Shown here piece after piece: positions 1-9,891 of a stretch of DNA of 64,000 bases (positions are counted from its first letter, which is position 1; every line of letters begins with the position of its first letter). The DNA is from Paramoeba atlantica. Taxonomy: Eukaryota > Discosea. The stretch spans positions 38,586 through 102,585 of the forward strand of contig CDRNVI010000078.1 of NCBI GenBank assembly GCA_977017575.1, in the 5' to 3' direction. A program made the position numbers and the translations under genes. The notes beneath the pieces were generated by a model. It was not told where the DNA came from, searched no databases, and worked only from the letters and a program-made list of their open reading frames with translations.

Positions 1-1275
1 AACTTCTTCTAATTTCTCAGCCTGATTCCGGATAAAGAAGTCTTCGCTATACGTCTTTGGCACCGCTGGTGGCAAGAAACCGTTGTCTTCGATGGGAGCT
101 TCAAGAAGGTCTACACCATGGAAGACAACTCGGTACCACCCTGATCGAAGCTCTTTGGAGGGAAGTAAAAGCTCCCATTGATGTTCAGGAAAATCTTCAT
201 ATTGTGTTGATTTCGCGAGACCTTTTTCGGCATACGTTGAAAATCGGGACATAATCTGTTTGAGTGGAATTTTATGGTTCGAAGGAAAGGAACGAATTAC
301 TCTATGTCTTCGCGAAAGTGAGGCGTGCGAGAATCTAAGAGCAATGTTCGGAATAGGAGAATATGTTGTGGAAGCAGAGCGGTACTCTACGCTTATCATT
401 GCTCGGCTTCCTACCCAATTGCGATACGCTCTGTACAGAAAATTTAGTTGAACCGATAAAGTAAGCTCAGCTTCGGACACTACGATGGTATTATAAAGAG
501 GCTCCTTCTTGGGATACTGTATCAGCAGTTTCCCTCGTGGCAATAAATGAAAAGGTTCAGTGTAGCGCAAGCCCACACGGAACACGTAGCACGCTTTTAA
601 CGGTTGGGATGAAGTGTGTAATGTTCCTCCTTCTCTTTCCGGTACGCGTAAGAGAATTCTTTTTCGTGTGTCACTCCACACGACTTTTTCGCACGGAATA
701 CACCCCCCTTCCTTTGGATTTTGCAGAATCGGATGAAACTCTAACAGATCGATTTCACAGAGATCTACAGTATCGGCACTTGAGCGCAAGACCTGAGAAG
801 CAAAGACGTCATACCAAGAATGATCTTCCGTATCTGTGCGACGTAGACAAATTCTGTCCCCGGCAAATAAAACAGGACCAAGGTGCTTGTCACGGCACAC
901 TGGTGTTCTGTCCTCCACAAGAGAAGTCTGAGACGTGTCCGAACGTGACTTAGGGAATGGATAAAATTCCCAGCCTGCATACCTGGCCCATTCGGGTGTC
1001 GCATATGCAGGAGGTCCCAAAACATTTGATAGCTGAATCGCCGGATCGGCAATAATCGCCGCTCGAAGGCTTTTCCTCTCCTTTTCAAGTTCGGGGTCGC
1101 CATCTACACAAGAAGTTGTGATAAATGCTCTTACGCATCGAATCCACGGAAGCGTGGCAGATGACGATTTTTCTTTTTGTGACACACATACGTCCGTACT
1201 GCACAATCGATTTGAGGTCTTGTCAATCCCGTTAAAAAGAGATAAAAACAAGAAGCAGAAGAATAGAAGTTTCAT
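1..1275 (-). CDS. Secreted-type protein, paralogue of the N-terminal domain of the TBC fusion protein (3' end off window)
   Basis: Reading the minus strand without a stop from an ATG at 1275 (upstream stop at 1330-1332) gives about 425 residues that run off the left edge. The start MKLLFFCFFLFLSLFNG is a convincing signal peptide. The rest aligns along its length with residues about 60-440 of the protein at 10745-15919. Shared blocks include GPxLFxGD, a CYVFxVGLRY core with a following PF, LYRA and the pair GWYRVxFHxVD. Conserved cysteines suggest an extracellular or lumenal beta-rich domain. I do not recognise the family. Whether this copy also continues into a TBC domain cannot be seen. It lies 324 bp downstream of FCF1 in the same orientation. 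Confidence 0.75.
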   Translation of the reverse strand, partial: MKLLFFCFLFLSLFNGIDKTSNRLCSTDVCVSQKEKSSSATLPWIRCVRAFITTSCVDGDPELEKERKSLRAAIIADPAIQLSNVLGPPAYATPEWARYAGWEFYPFPKSRSDTSQTSLVEDRTPVCRDKHLGPVLFAGDRICLRRTDTEDHSWYDVFASQVLRSSADTVDLCEIDLLEFHPILQNPKEGGCIPCEKVVWSDTRKRILLRVPEREGGTLHTSSQPLKACYVFRVGLRYTEPFHLLPRGKLLIQYPKKEPLYNTIVVSEAELTLSVQLNFLYRAYRNWVGSRAMISVEYRSASTTYSPIPNIALRFSHASLSRRHRVIRSFPSNHKIPLKQIMSRFSTYAEKGLAKSTQYEDFPEHQWELLLPSKELRSGWYRVVFHGVDLLEAPIEDNGFLPPAVPKTYSEDFFIRNQAEKLEEV

Positions 1276-1599
1276 CTCATGTTGGTATGACAAGGTTCTC
1301 GCATTAGATTGCTGCGCATTGCTGTTCCATTATTATAAAAATAAATTGTTCGCTTTAAGAAACATTTGCACTTCTAGTTTGTATTTCTATTCTGAACTCA
1401 AAGCTATGGTTCTCCTGACTCAACACGCGAATCATACCATATTCGACATGCTGTGAATGACACATGCGGATCTTGAATTGAACTGCGAATCAACTGTGAA
1501 ATTTCTCTTGCTCTTGTATATAGAAGTATAAAAAGTAAAATACGTTTAAAAAGCCCCAAAAAACAAGCTAGCGAAATATTTTTGAACGGTGTAACTATG

Positions 1600-2220
1600 T
1601 TAATTTGGCGCCCCAAAAGCTTCGGGAAGTCTTTCAATTGTATATCGATGACGACTAATGTACATGATGGGAACACCCGGGATCTTTCTAATTCTTCTTT
1701 TCAGATCTTTATCACAGGTTGCTACAATATAAATTCGATGTTGCGTGATGCGGTCAACAATGCAATCATCCGCGTAAGTGCTACCGCAGTGCAAACGCTG
1801 AAAACGAGGATCTCGTGCTAATCGAAGTGCGATACGAAATTTTTTCCCCAGTTTTTCCATTTCAGCCAGCACGCAATCACAAACACATGGTACACATTTC
1901 GCCATCAGGCAGTCCATCATTGAAGGAATGATTTCCAACTTATTTTGCATGGAAAAATTTATAAAATTTGTGTCTAGAAGAATATGAAAGGGAGGCCCAA
2001 GGGCATGATTATACGTGAGAAACATTGAGCTTGGCATTTGTTCGGTGCGACGAACTTCTTTAGCGTCAAAATGTTGAGCATCTGCGTCGGTAAGACCTTT
2101 CCTGTTGTATGTAACTTGATACTGGTGATGCTCTTCTTCCTTTTCTCGTTCTCTTTGTAGTCGGTCTTTATGGAGAATGCGCTTTATAGCTACCCTGCGT
2201 GTTTGTCGTGATTTCGTCAT
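1600..2220 (-). CDS. FCF1: rRNA-processing PIN-domain nuclease FCF1/UTP24
   Basis: The 206-residue protein is close to the usual length of about 200 for FCF1. FCF1 is the small-subunit processome endonuclease implicated in 18S pre-rRNA cleavage at sites A1 and A2 in the nucleolus. Residues 1-60 form the basic family leader. From about residue 70 a PIN domain follows, with acidic catalytic positions visible in [26 protein letters not shown] and [10 protein letters not shown]. The C-terminus has [22 protein letters not shown], the typical FCF1 tail. It is one uninterrupted exon starting at the first ATG. KRI1, at 17130, is another ribosome biogenesis gene on the same strand. Confidence 0.95.
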   Translation of the reverse strand: MTKSRQTRRVAIKRILHKDRLQREREKEEEHHQYQVTYNRKGLTDADAQHFDAKEVRRTEQMPSSMFLTYNHALGPPFHILLDTNFINFSMQNKLEIIPSMMDCLMAKCVPCVCDCVLAEMEKLGKKFRIALRLARDPRFQRLHCGSTYADDCIVDRITQHRIYIVATCDKDLKRRIRKIPGVPIMYISRHRYTIERLPEAFGAPN

Positions 2221-2484
2221 GTTAGAATATTTTTTATCGGAAAGTAAACTTGTACGATGTCAAAAGAGACAAACGAACCACAGACGTAGAAAAAATAGGA
2301 AAACTGTAGAGTTGAGAAAAGCAGAACGCCAAAAGTCTAACTTACAACGGTGCGCTAAACGTAGCGCATCTTTTCATAATAGAATTTTGAAGGTGCGTGA
2401 GACGTACACTTAAAAGTAGAACGGTGTGACAAAATTTTTACAAAACATACCCTGGATGGGGTAATGAGGTAATTCCCTCCCATC

Positions 2485-2581
2485 AGTGACTTCGTTAAAC
2501 GCGGTGGTTGTTTTCAACTTAGAAGTCACTCATGCTGCGCGCTTCGCGTTGAAAACTAGCTCCGCGTTTAACGAAGCCACT
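2485..2581. repeat. Fold-back inverted repeat, 34-bp arms
   Basis: Arms at 2485-2518 and 2548-2581 are near-perfect inverted copies around the core CTTCGTTAAACGCGG and a TTTTCAAC end. About 29 bp of spacer contains the palindromic GCGCGCTTCGCG. The arms are strong enough to form a cruciform or a transcript hairpin. It may be the remnant of a small fold-back transposon. No coding capacity is visible in the surrounding 2413-3100. Confidence 0.8.
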
Positions 2582-3103
2582 GAAAAAGAAAAATTGCCAA
2601 AACAGCATGAAAGAACAATTTTTTGGGGGGTGAAAAAGCCCGATTTTTAGGCGAAAATTGCGAAATTTTACCCCAAATTTGGGCCGTTTTTGATGCCTTA
2701 CCAATAGGGGTAAGGAGGCGAATCTAACGAAAAAAACGTCGTAGAATGGTAGCTGAGGTCCCAAAATCTTAAAATACGTTTTAGGAGCCGATTTTGGATA
2801 AATAAGATTTTTACTTTTTTTTTGGTCAATTTTTTTTGGTCAATTTTTTTTCGGCATTACCAAAAATTTCGGAAATTTTGACCTTGTCGGACCCCTCCCG
2901 CGCGTACCAGGGGGGGTTACCCCCATGTGGGAGGGGGTGGAAAATCATCGCCGCGGCCTACTCTACCACTTCCCTGCGTTCGATTTCGAAAATCATGATT
3001 TTGAAAGTTTCAAAAAAAGACGTATCCCCCCCCCTGGACCCCCCATTTTTCAAATTTTCAATTTTGGACCACCGGAGCCCCCTTTAATATTTTTGTCTTC
3101 TAT

Positions 3104-4179
3104 TATAAACCCCTCCGCACCAATAAGGCACTCACCCTTAACTTTTCAGCCAAATGTCCGTTTGGGCTGATTTTTGTTGCATTTTGCAGATCTCAACATA
3201 TAGACTGCGCGTGAAGAAATGAGATAAAAAGAAGCGAATACGTGTACTTTAGAGAGAGATTACCGTTTTGTCACCTTTCCTCCGTTACTCGCCACACAAG
3301 CTTTGAGAGGAGCATCGAAGCTCAAAACCGAATCATAAATATAATCTTGAGTTTTTTTTGTCATCCCCCGAGCCCATTAGCGCACGCCCCTGCGGTATCA
3401 GTTTTGTACCGCGGCATGCGCTATCTGGGCGTTCCCCTTTTGGATGGCTACCCCGATTGCCATGATAAAATGGCTGAGGCAATCTTGAGACAATTTACGC
3501 CAAGCTTTACGTACGCTTTTTATGAGATCTTCTTTATTTGCAGGATTGCATTCATCTACAAGATTTTGTACCATGCTCCACACGTTTTCTATTGTTGAGA
3601 GATCGGGGGAGTTGGGCGGCCACTTTTTCAATAATTTCATTTTGCTGCCCTCAGGGTACGCTTTTATTTCCTTCGCAGTGTGAGGTGTTACCCCATCTTG
3701 CTGAAAAATACAGTTTGGGGTGAATGGTACTTTTTTTAATGTTTTAATGTACGAAACACATCTCATTGAGTTGGATGGGCGAATAACAAGGTGTCTTTGG
3801 ATTCTTTTTTTACTTCAGGCCTCAGAGTATAAATATTTTCAGGCGAATTGGTTTTCAAATATTTTCAAATATGTTTCATATTGACATTAAACTCGCGGGC
3901 TAGTTGCCTTATCGCAACCCCTTGGCCAAGCCTCATGAGCAATAACACTTTTCCACTTTCTGTAAGACCACCCCTGGGGAATCGATACGTATTTCTTGGC
4001 ATGAAAAATGATTTTTTTTAAAAATACATTCAATTTTTATTTATTTTTCGAAATGACCTAAAGACAACGGGAACGTACAGATCTCAAAATTTTGCACGAT
4101 AAAGTGGTGCGATAACCCCCCTAGCCCCCCTCGTGCGAAAAATAAGGGTGGGTGCCTTTTTGAAGCGGAGGGGTTTATA
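3104..4179 (-). mobile_element. Tc1/mariner-type DNA transposon, TIRs with TA target duplication
   Basis: The left terminus at 3104-3150 begins TATAAACCCCTCCGC. The right terminus, about 4137-4179, is its inverted copy and also carries AAGGCA and ACCCTTA blocks. Both ends sit on TA, the Tc1/mariner target duplication. The interior holds a broken transposase on the minus strand, described separately. At about 1.07 kb it is close to family size, so the ends look complete and the decay is internal. The right end lies only six bases before the reading frame that opens at 4185, so insertion probably cut the 5' part of that gene. Confidence 0.9.
3398..4003 (-). pseudogene. Tc1/mariner transposase, decayed
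   Basis: The C-terminal catalytic part (3398-3766) has IFQQDGVTPHTAKE and WPPNSPDLSTIENVW, the second Asp and final acidic motif of the DDE transposase. Upstream in the same orientation, from an ATG near 4003, is a helix-turn-helix start beginning MPRNTYRFPRGGLTESGKVL and containing a VAIRQLAREFNVN recognition helix. Stops and a missing central segment, including the first catalytic Asp region, separate the halves. The element therefore cannot make an active enzyme itself. Confidence 0.88.
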
Positions 4180-4184
4180 ACCTC

Positions 4185-4988
4185 GTGTGCCCAATGTACG
4201 CTCGCCTTCGGAAATGGATTGTGCACTCTAATAAACGGGCACTAAAACGTCCAGTGACGCTAAGTTTTCCATGCTTAGCCACAGACCCAACTTTTTCATC
4301 CTTTTCCCCACACGATGTACTAGAAAAGTTGGAGTTGGCTACCATGTCCCTCTGCGTAAATTGGTTAAATAGACGATTCTCCCAGTTAACTAGTTCCACG
4401 GTGACAGGTGTATGCCGATCGCTATGCGAGGTCACTATCGATCTCAACATCCTCATTGAGGCTCTCGTTCTGATCTCAAAGCACCGAGAAAATGGTCTGC
4501 TGTTCTTTGCGGACGCCGAGCGGACAAACATTCATGGTGTTTCGGAAGAAGAAGTGCCGGAATACTGGAAATGGAAAAAGCCTAACGCCCGATGGACCCT
4601 GAAACCAAGTGAACTTCCCGCCGAGCTCCTTTCGTCCGAATTATGCCAGTATCTTGAGAAAGAGCACATCAATCACTATGAGCCTTCTCTTAAAGGTCGC
4701 GAGATCGTTGCCGAGTGGTTTCGGTCTCTGTGGAAAAGCATCAGTGGAGCCACTGTTGAAGTGGCCGAAAGGACTTGTGACCGCCACAAGGCATTGCGCC
4801 AAACCATAGAGAGTAGCCGCTCTGAAACGGAACTGCTTTCAAATAAAGTTTCAAAGCAGGAAGCGGAAATTTGCATCCTTCGCCAGGAGTTGAGTACCTT
4901 GAAAAATGCAGTTGAAGATCTTTGCGAACGTTTCGCGAAAAGTAAGCCGACTCACGACGAACCTGTGCGATCTCCCGCCTTTTTCTGA
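4185..4988 (+). CDS. Hypothetical coiled-coil protein, probably 5'-truncated
   Basis: This 267-residue frame is not a shadow of a minus-strand gene. Its sequence looks protein-like: a globular part (residues about 60-185) with VTIDLNILIEALVLISKHRE, YLEKEHINHYEPSLKGREIV and WFRSLWKSISG, then a charged heptad-rich coiled coil (about 190-255). The block LEK...V..(W)xRSLxG recurs in the broken plus-strand gene at 8735-9318, so this is one member of a small local family. It starts six bases inside the junction with the Tc1/mariner element, so the true 5' end may be lost. It is the only intact-looking non-transposon gene on the plus strand in the left 24 kb. Function unknown. Confidence 0.5.
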   Translation: MCPMYARLRKWIVHSNKRALKRPVTLSFPCLATDPTFSSFSPHDVLEKLELATMSLCVNWLNRRFSQLTSSTVTGVCRSLCEVTIDLNILIEALVLISKHRENGLLFFADAERTNIHGVSEEEVPEYWKWKKPNARWTLKPSELPAELLSSELCQYLEKEHINHYEPSLKGREIVAEWFRSLWKSISGATVEVAERTCDRHKALRQTIESSRSETELLSNKVSKQEAEICILRQELSTLKNAVEDLCERFAKSKPTHDEPVRSPAFF

Positions 4989-5360
4989 GCCCGGTCCATT
5001 TCTGAGCCGCATTCCGAGTCGCATTTTTGGTAAAAGGGTTCTAAAAACTGCTAACCATACTCGATGTTTTTTTCATTTTTGGAGCATTACAGAGATTGAT
5101 TGATGAATAATAGCTCTTCTTTTAAAATTTTGAAAAACCCGTTTTAATGCTCGTTTTATGCCCATTTTGGGCTTGCGGAATTAACCTTAGTAAGCGAGTT
5201 AGACACTCACCGTATCTCCCTCAATAAGTTATTTTAAGTAATGGGATCCCAACTTTGTTTCCCAAGAAAAAAGACGAGCTTTCTTTGATTGAAATTCATA
5301 GTCAAGGTCCCACTTTGTCACAAAACATTTTTCAAAATGTATGAAGTACGGACTTTCGTA

Positions 5361-5406
5361 CTTAGTACGGATAGTACGGTACTTAGTACGTACTATCCGT
5401 ACTAAG
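5361..5406. repeat. Palindrome with 17-bp perfect arms
   Basis: CTTAGTACGGATAGTAC at 5361-5377 and its exact reverse complement at 5390-5406 flank a 12-bp spacer that itself contains TACTTAGTAC. Flanking bases repeat the TAGTACGG unit from 5345, so the palindrome sits in a short TACGGA/TAGTAC-rich tract. A related TTAAGTACCT motif occurs at 6434-6462. No coding signal is evident. Confidence 0.75.
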
Positions 5407-5544
5407 TAGATGTATGATAAGTAGTCTGTAGCCAAAAATTGTCCAATTTGCTGAGCTCCCGCTATTCGGGGCGAAGTGGGTGTTACACCAGTTCATCCCG
5501 AACGCCCCACGTCTCCAATAGGAGATGCCAAAGACCTAGGTATT

Positions 5545-5625
5545 GCATTATCGCGGTGCGAGCGTAGTTGGCAGACGGTGGGCCTTCCAACCTGCAGGTT
5601 GGGGGTTGGATTCCCGCTATCGACA
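5545..5625 (+). repeat. tRNA-like pol III promoter remnant (SINE head candidate)
   Basis: GTAGTTGGCAGACGG resembles an internal box A. About 40 bp downstream, GGTTGGATTCCC resembles box B (GGTTCGANTCC). The bases between contain CTTCCAAC, like a Gly(UCC) anticodon loop. The anticodon and acceptor stems do not pair well, so this is not a usable tRNA gene. The following 5626-6400 is GC-rich and repetitive, compatible with a SINE body or unrelated noncoding DNA. Confidence 0.35.
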
Positions 5626-6840
5626 AAACTCGCAACCTGGCGGCCTCACTACAAAGGGAAAGCGATCAGGAGTGCCTTCAAGTCCCACACCCAACCCCGC
5701 TCCCCTGGAGGACCGACCCGGAACCGCCGAGCTGAACCAGGCTCCAGCGCAGCCGCTAAATTGCAAGCTGCTTACGCAAAGGAGGCTTGAGACACAGCCT
5801 ACACGATGCAACGGGGTGGACGCCCGTCCTGGTAGCTACGGTTGGGTAGCCATTCTCGGGCCGCAAGGCGTCGAGTGCCGTCTGGGAAGGGGGTAGCAAG
5901 ACGATGAAGGTCGGTGACCTGAGACTCTACCTTAACGGTTGGCGCTGCAGAGCCCTCCGTGTCTTCTTCTTCTTCTTCTATTGCATTATCGCCTGCTTGC
6001 TGGCATAGTTCGGAAATGTCGAGTCTCAGCTTCAATGGTTTGGACTCCTCAGCTTCGACGGACCAACTCTTCTAGGGTGTTATACACCCTAGTGTTGTAC
6101 CCTCGAGCGGACTTGGTTCCTCAGCTTCAAAGGACCAAATCTCAGCTTCAACTAGCTCTGAAGCTCCGAATTATGACCCTAGTCCGGTTATCATGGGCTA
6201 GCTGCAAGCCGCAGATGAGCGGTACCCGAAGGGGGCGGCGAAGGGGGCGGCGAGGAGGGGAGGGTGAAGAGGGGTGGGGACGGTGGAGATCTCACATGAT
6301 CTCGTCTTGGGCCTCACCCGCAGCCCCTCACTTGTTGAAGGGAAATGGAGGTGCAGCAAGAAATGCAACGGAAGGTACGACGCATTAGGGCCCATGGTGC
6401 CCGGCCGGGCGTGTAGGAACGCGAAGCAAATAATTAAGTACCTACCGTATTAAGTACCTGCCCCCAGTAATAGAATGGATGGTGTAATGCACCTTAATCT
6501 GCGTCCCTGTAATACTGTAACTAAAAAAACCCTAACAAGGATATAAATGGATCAAAATGGCCGAATCTCTCTTTCAGGGGGATATGCTTTTTTGGCTAGT
6601 TTTCTCTTTTCTCCCATCCTTTTTGACAATTCTTTTATATTTTTGTTCTGAAAACGTGTTAAAACGCTAATTACCCCAGAGGCCCCCGACATGCGGTCAC
6701 TCACCTCCCACGCCCTATACGCCTCCTGTGGGGCACCCGAGCCAAACCTCTCTTACTGGGGGTCAGCCCAAAAAGGACCAAATCTTTCTTATTGGGGGGT
6801 ATACGGTAATTGCTTATATTCGAGGTGGGCGTCGTGAAGA
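5626..6840. other. Noncoding stretch with short repeats
   Basis: No protein-like frame is convincing on either strand. Visible structure: CAGCTTCAA/GGACCAA motifs repeated between 6020 and 6160, a perfect hairpin CTAGGGTG-TTATA-CACCCTAG at about 6073-6093, a GAAGGGGGCGGCGA tandem near 6226-6256, and TTAAGTACCT duplicated at 6434-6462. Confidence 0.5.
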
Positions 6841-6844
6841 CTCG

Positions 6845-6912
6845 GCGGCAGAGGTGTAACTAAGTAAGCGAACGCTGATATCTCCACGCCAGTGGGTTGA
6901 TTCCATTATGGC
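6845..6912 (+). repeat. Second tRNA-like remnant
   Basis: GTGTAACTAAGTAAGCGAAC resembles a D-arm/box A. CACGCCAGTGGGTTGATTCC resembles an anticodon 3' arm followed by box B. The acceptor stem is not evident, so a functional tRNA is unlikely. Together with 5545-5625 it suggests tRNA-derived retrosequences in this intergenic region. 6913-7549 holds nothing recognisable. Confidence 0.35.
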
Positions 6913-7549
6913 AACAGCTCATGTACGTCGGCGTGTTTTGCACCATTCGTCTCTATTATTTTATGCAATGCGATGAAATCTTTTCGTTTCGGTTCGAAAG
7001 CGCCATCGTGGACAACATGGTGCGAGGCGTGTTCGGAGTGAAGGGACAGAAATCGCAGACAATTGCATCCACTACAAGAACTAACAAGCTCTACTAAGTT
7101 AATAGACATAAATTCTGCATATTGTATGTTTGCGCCATAAAAATAGAAAAAAAGTCAAAAGTATGAAAAAGACCAAATTTGCTTCACTTTAACCAATGAT
7201 CCGTAGGGTATTTCAAAGAGTGCTCATCGAAATTGCCCTCCAGCCGAGAGCTTCTTTTAGGAGAAATACTCTTAATTGTACTCTTAATTGGACTTTGTCG
7301 TTCAAAATGACAATGTTTGTGGCTTAACGTGTCTGAAATGCCATTAGAGTGGGTAAAATATGCTGTATAAGTTTATCTTGGCAAAGCCCTTGGCTTGACC
7401 CATTTCTTGAGAGCGAAAATTTCAGGGTATCTTCAACTTTTATGATAAGACACTAAAACCAAGGATGAAAATCATCGATGAATTGACGCATTGCTGGCTA
7501 CTCATACTGATTCTAGGAAGTTGAGCACTCATATCCTGAAGAATCTTCC

Positions 7550-8200
7550 CTAAGTATCTTCCTTAAAGTGTCTTAGTTCACAATTTGGTATTTCTTTGAG
7601 TGCTCCGGAGTACAAATTTAGCATTCGAATTCGATGCTCGAAGTAGTCTATGGCCTGTTTGCTGGGAAGAGTAAGAAAGGCGTGGGCAGATAAAATAATA
7701 AATAATATCCAGGAAAAAAGAATAATTTTTTTGAAACCACATAGCCACATGGCCCAAAGCGCAAGCAAAGTTTGTGATATGTATAATCCTACAGAAAGAA
7801 ATTCAGATTTTATCCGTAGATTTCCGTACATAATTCGCATGCGATGCCTCGCGAAAAGCACAAGGAGGGGGAAGAAAAAACGGGGATAAATGCAACTGTA
7901 CCCCAGCCACATCGCAAGTGCTATATTAAAGTAATTGCGCATAAAATGTCCCCAGTTGATAACATAATATGCAGCATGGCATCCCGATGGGGGGATGCAT
8001 GGAGGGTGCAGTAATGATTTCCACGATCTTATCTCGCTGCTTTTAAAGTGAAAAACAAAATTTATCGCAATAAAAACAAAATCAAGTGTCGACTGCCCCA
8101 GCATACATGAAACTAAATTAACTAAGTATTCTAATTTGTCTATCATTCTTATCACAATATTCCTTAAAGCAGTACTATATTTGCGGCTCGCGAGATGCAA
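7550..8200 (-). CDS. Putative PRA1/YIP3-family membrane protein
   Basis: The 216-residue hydrophobic protein matches the PRA1 prenylated-Rab-acceptor layout from about residue 52 on: RSWKSLLHP..., then MRNYFNIALAMW, a first hairpin of two membrane segments around CIYPRFFFPLLVLFA, a basic linker, and a second hairpin ending LFIILSAHAFLTLP, like the family's HAxLRxP end. PRA1 proteins act in ER/Golgi vesicle traffic with Rab GTPases, which would fit the TBC Rab-GAP downstream. Residues 1-50 are not family-like and may be intron or 5'UTR read-through. The assignment rests on topology and a few motifs; a different small membrane protein is possible. Confidence 0.45.
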   Translation of the reverse strand: MHLASRKYSTALRNIVIRMIDKLEYLVNLVSCMLGQSTLDFVFIAINFVFHFKSSEIRSWKSLLHPPCIPPSGCHAAYYVINWGHFMRNYFNIALAMWLGYSCIYPRFFFPLLVLFARHRMRIMYGNLRIKSEFLSVGLYISQTLLALWAMWLCGFKKIILFSWILFIILSAHAFLTLPSKQAIDYFEHRIRMLNLYSGALKEIPNCELRHFKEDT

Positions 8201-8734
8201 AGGAAGTTTGAAAAAGAACTTAAAAATCCTACTAAAAAGTCAAACTAAAGAGCATACGATCAGTTAATTTGACTCAAAACAGAAATCATTTTTTTAATCA
8301 TGCGAAAATTGAAAACATCATGTAAGAACAGAATGCCCATTCGAAGACGTTCGCACACGCGATGCTACATAGCATGCTAACCTGTTGTCTTGGCTAAGGA
8401 AGAATGAAAGTGAACTAAAGATTGAAAGTTAACAGACTTTTCTTAATACACGTTCTTAGTACACGTGAGGGGCTGCGTGTATCATCTCGCGTGATCTTGT
8501 TTTGCCATAGCAGTTTTGACACAGTAAGCGAAAAAAACAATAAAACATAGTGTCAGTTTTCTCTTTCACAACGTTTGTATAAAAGCATACACGTTTTATA
8601 TAAATTTTATATAATATTTTATAACGTGTGTATACACGTTATATAACGTGCATATACACGTTTTTTGATTATTATTATTATTGGTTTTCATTCGATTATC
8701 TATCTTTCATTCGATTATCTATTGCATTTCTTCA
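8201..8734. other. AT-rich intergenic region
   Basis: No gene seen. 8573-8665 contains alternating TATA/ATATAA runs with repeated ATACACGTT and AACGTG motifs forming an imperfect palindrome, possibly promoter-like or a decayed repeat. Confidence 0.5.
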
Positions 8735-9318
8735 ATGGAGTCGAACGCTGAGGTGAAAGACCGAATCCAAAGTTCCATTGAGTCCTCTTTGTCCTCGGAT
8801 CATACTCTTCACGACCTCGTCGTTCTCACCACGAAGAAAAGCTTTACTACAAGTGTAGAAGGCCCAACGTGTTTACCAAACCACGTTTGGAAATCTTAAC
8901 TGAGGATCTGGAAGGAAAGGTTGTAGAGACAATGGAGTGAATTACCCGTACGATGGATACGTTTGTCCACTGCGGGCGTTCCATTTGCGGTGTGACGCTT
9001 TCGTGCTCGCTCATGGAACGAGTAATTTGTTTCCTAATTGAGCATCAAGAGCATCTGCTCTTAGACGTGGGGCCCCGTGGTGTTTACTTCTTGGAGCAAG
9101 CCACTCAAGACTTGGAATCCTTTCTTGAGAAGAACCCTCTGTATGCCCCGCAGCGAAAAGAAGTAAGTGACGTTTTGCTCCGAGTATGGAGATCACTTAC
9201 TGGAAGTCCCTCACGGGCCTGCCGTGCGTGGCGTAAACGTGCAAAAGTTACAGTAATCCTACTACAGAGACAGATGCTGATACTTCCCAGGATATCAGTG
9301 AAGCTAGTGTCCACCTAG
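8735..9318 (+). pseudogene. Broken paralogue of the coiled-coil family gene at 4185
   Basis: The frame from ATG 8735 (MESNAEVKDRIQSSIESSLS) has to shift near 8835. It then meets a TGA at 8938-8940 and continues in frame through 8953-9318. The reassigned frames line up with the gene at 4185-4988: GRSICGVTLSCSLMERVICF versus the CRSLCEVTIDLNILIEALV region, and LESFLEKNPLY..EVSDVLL followed by RVWRSLTG versus YLEKEHINHYEPS...EWFRSLWKSISG. The coiled coil is absent and the end is truncated. One frameshift plus one stop indicate a pseudogene. Confidence 0.55.
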
Positions 9319-9589
9319 TGGAAGCCTAGTGAAAAAATAATCAGATTTCCTGATTTATGAAGTAGCAGAAGGATAGAAGTTGAAAATTAAGATAGAGTTG
9401 AAAATTATGAGTAAAAGTCATTGTGGAGTGTTATCTTTCGTTAATTCTTCCTTTTTATTTTTGTCATCTTCCGTCGTTAATTGACCACTATCATTGTTTG
9501 TAGCTCCTTCTTTTCTTGATCTTGTTTATTGCGCAATGTATGGTGTCACACACGACCAGGTGAATCAGTTTTTCAATGAGCTAAAAAGG

Positions 9590-9891
9590 GTACACCCCCT
9601 CTAATTAATAATGATAATGATAATAAGAATATTTTTTCTGAGATTATCATTATCACTATCATTATTTATGAAAGCAATAAGGGGTGATCAGAAACAAACA
9701 TACATCTGTGTAGTATGATTCTTTGTCTACGAAGGGAAAAAACAAGACAAGATTAAAGAGATGACGGAAGAAACCTCGAGGTGACATGGAGTAACGATGG
9801 AATGAAATGTTTTTGATAATTTTTGAGTAATTTTCACAGTCCGAGGTGAAAATCTTTTTTCAATTATCATTATTAATGAAAGGGGGTGTAC
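9590..9891. mobile_element. MITE-like element, about 300 bp with 30-bp TIRs
   Basis: The left end GTACACCCCCTCTAATTAAT followed by AATGATAAT (9590-9620) and the right end at 9862-9891 are inverted copies apart from a few changes. A second nested inverted pair, ATAATGATAATGATAA and TTATCATTATCACTATCATT, lies just inside the left end. No open frame is present. The length and AT-rich core fit a non-autonomous DNA transposon. The ends are palindromic (GTAC), so the exact target duplication is unclear. 9319-9589 shows nothing else. Confidence 0.65.

Noticed and set aside
537-953. Plus-strand 138-residue frame
   Set aside because: Antisense shadow of the left-edge minus-strand gene, whose frame is conserved with its paralogue.
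5476-5896. Plus-strand coding gene over the GC-rich stretch
   Set aside because: Two competing frames, biased composition, no domain; overlaps the tRNA-like sequence.
5545-6912. Functional tRNA genes
   Set aside because: Box A/B-like motifs are present but acceptor and anticodon stems do not pair; kept only as tRNA-like remnants.
8140-8200. Firm start codon for the PRA1-like protein
   Set aside because: The first 50 residues are not family-like; the start may lie elsewhere or after an intron, so only the C-terminal part is relied on.
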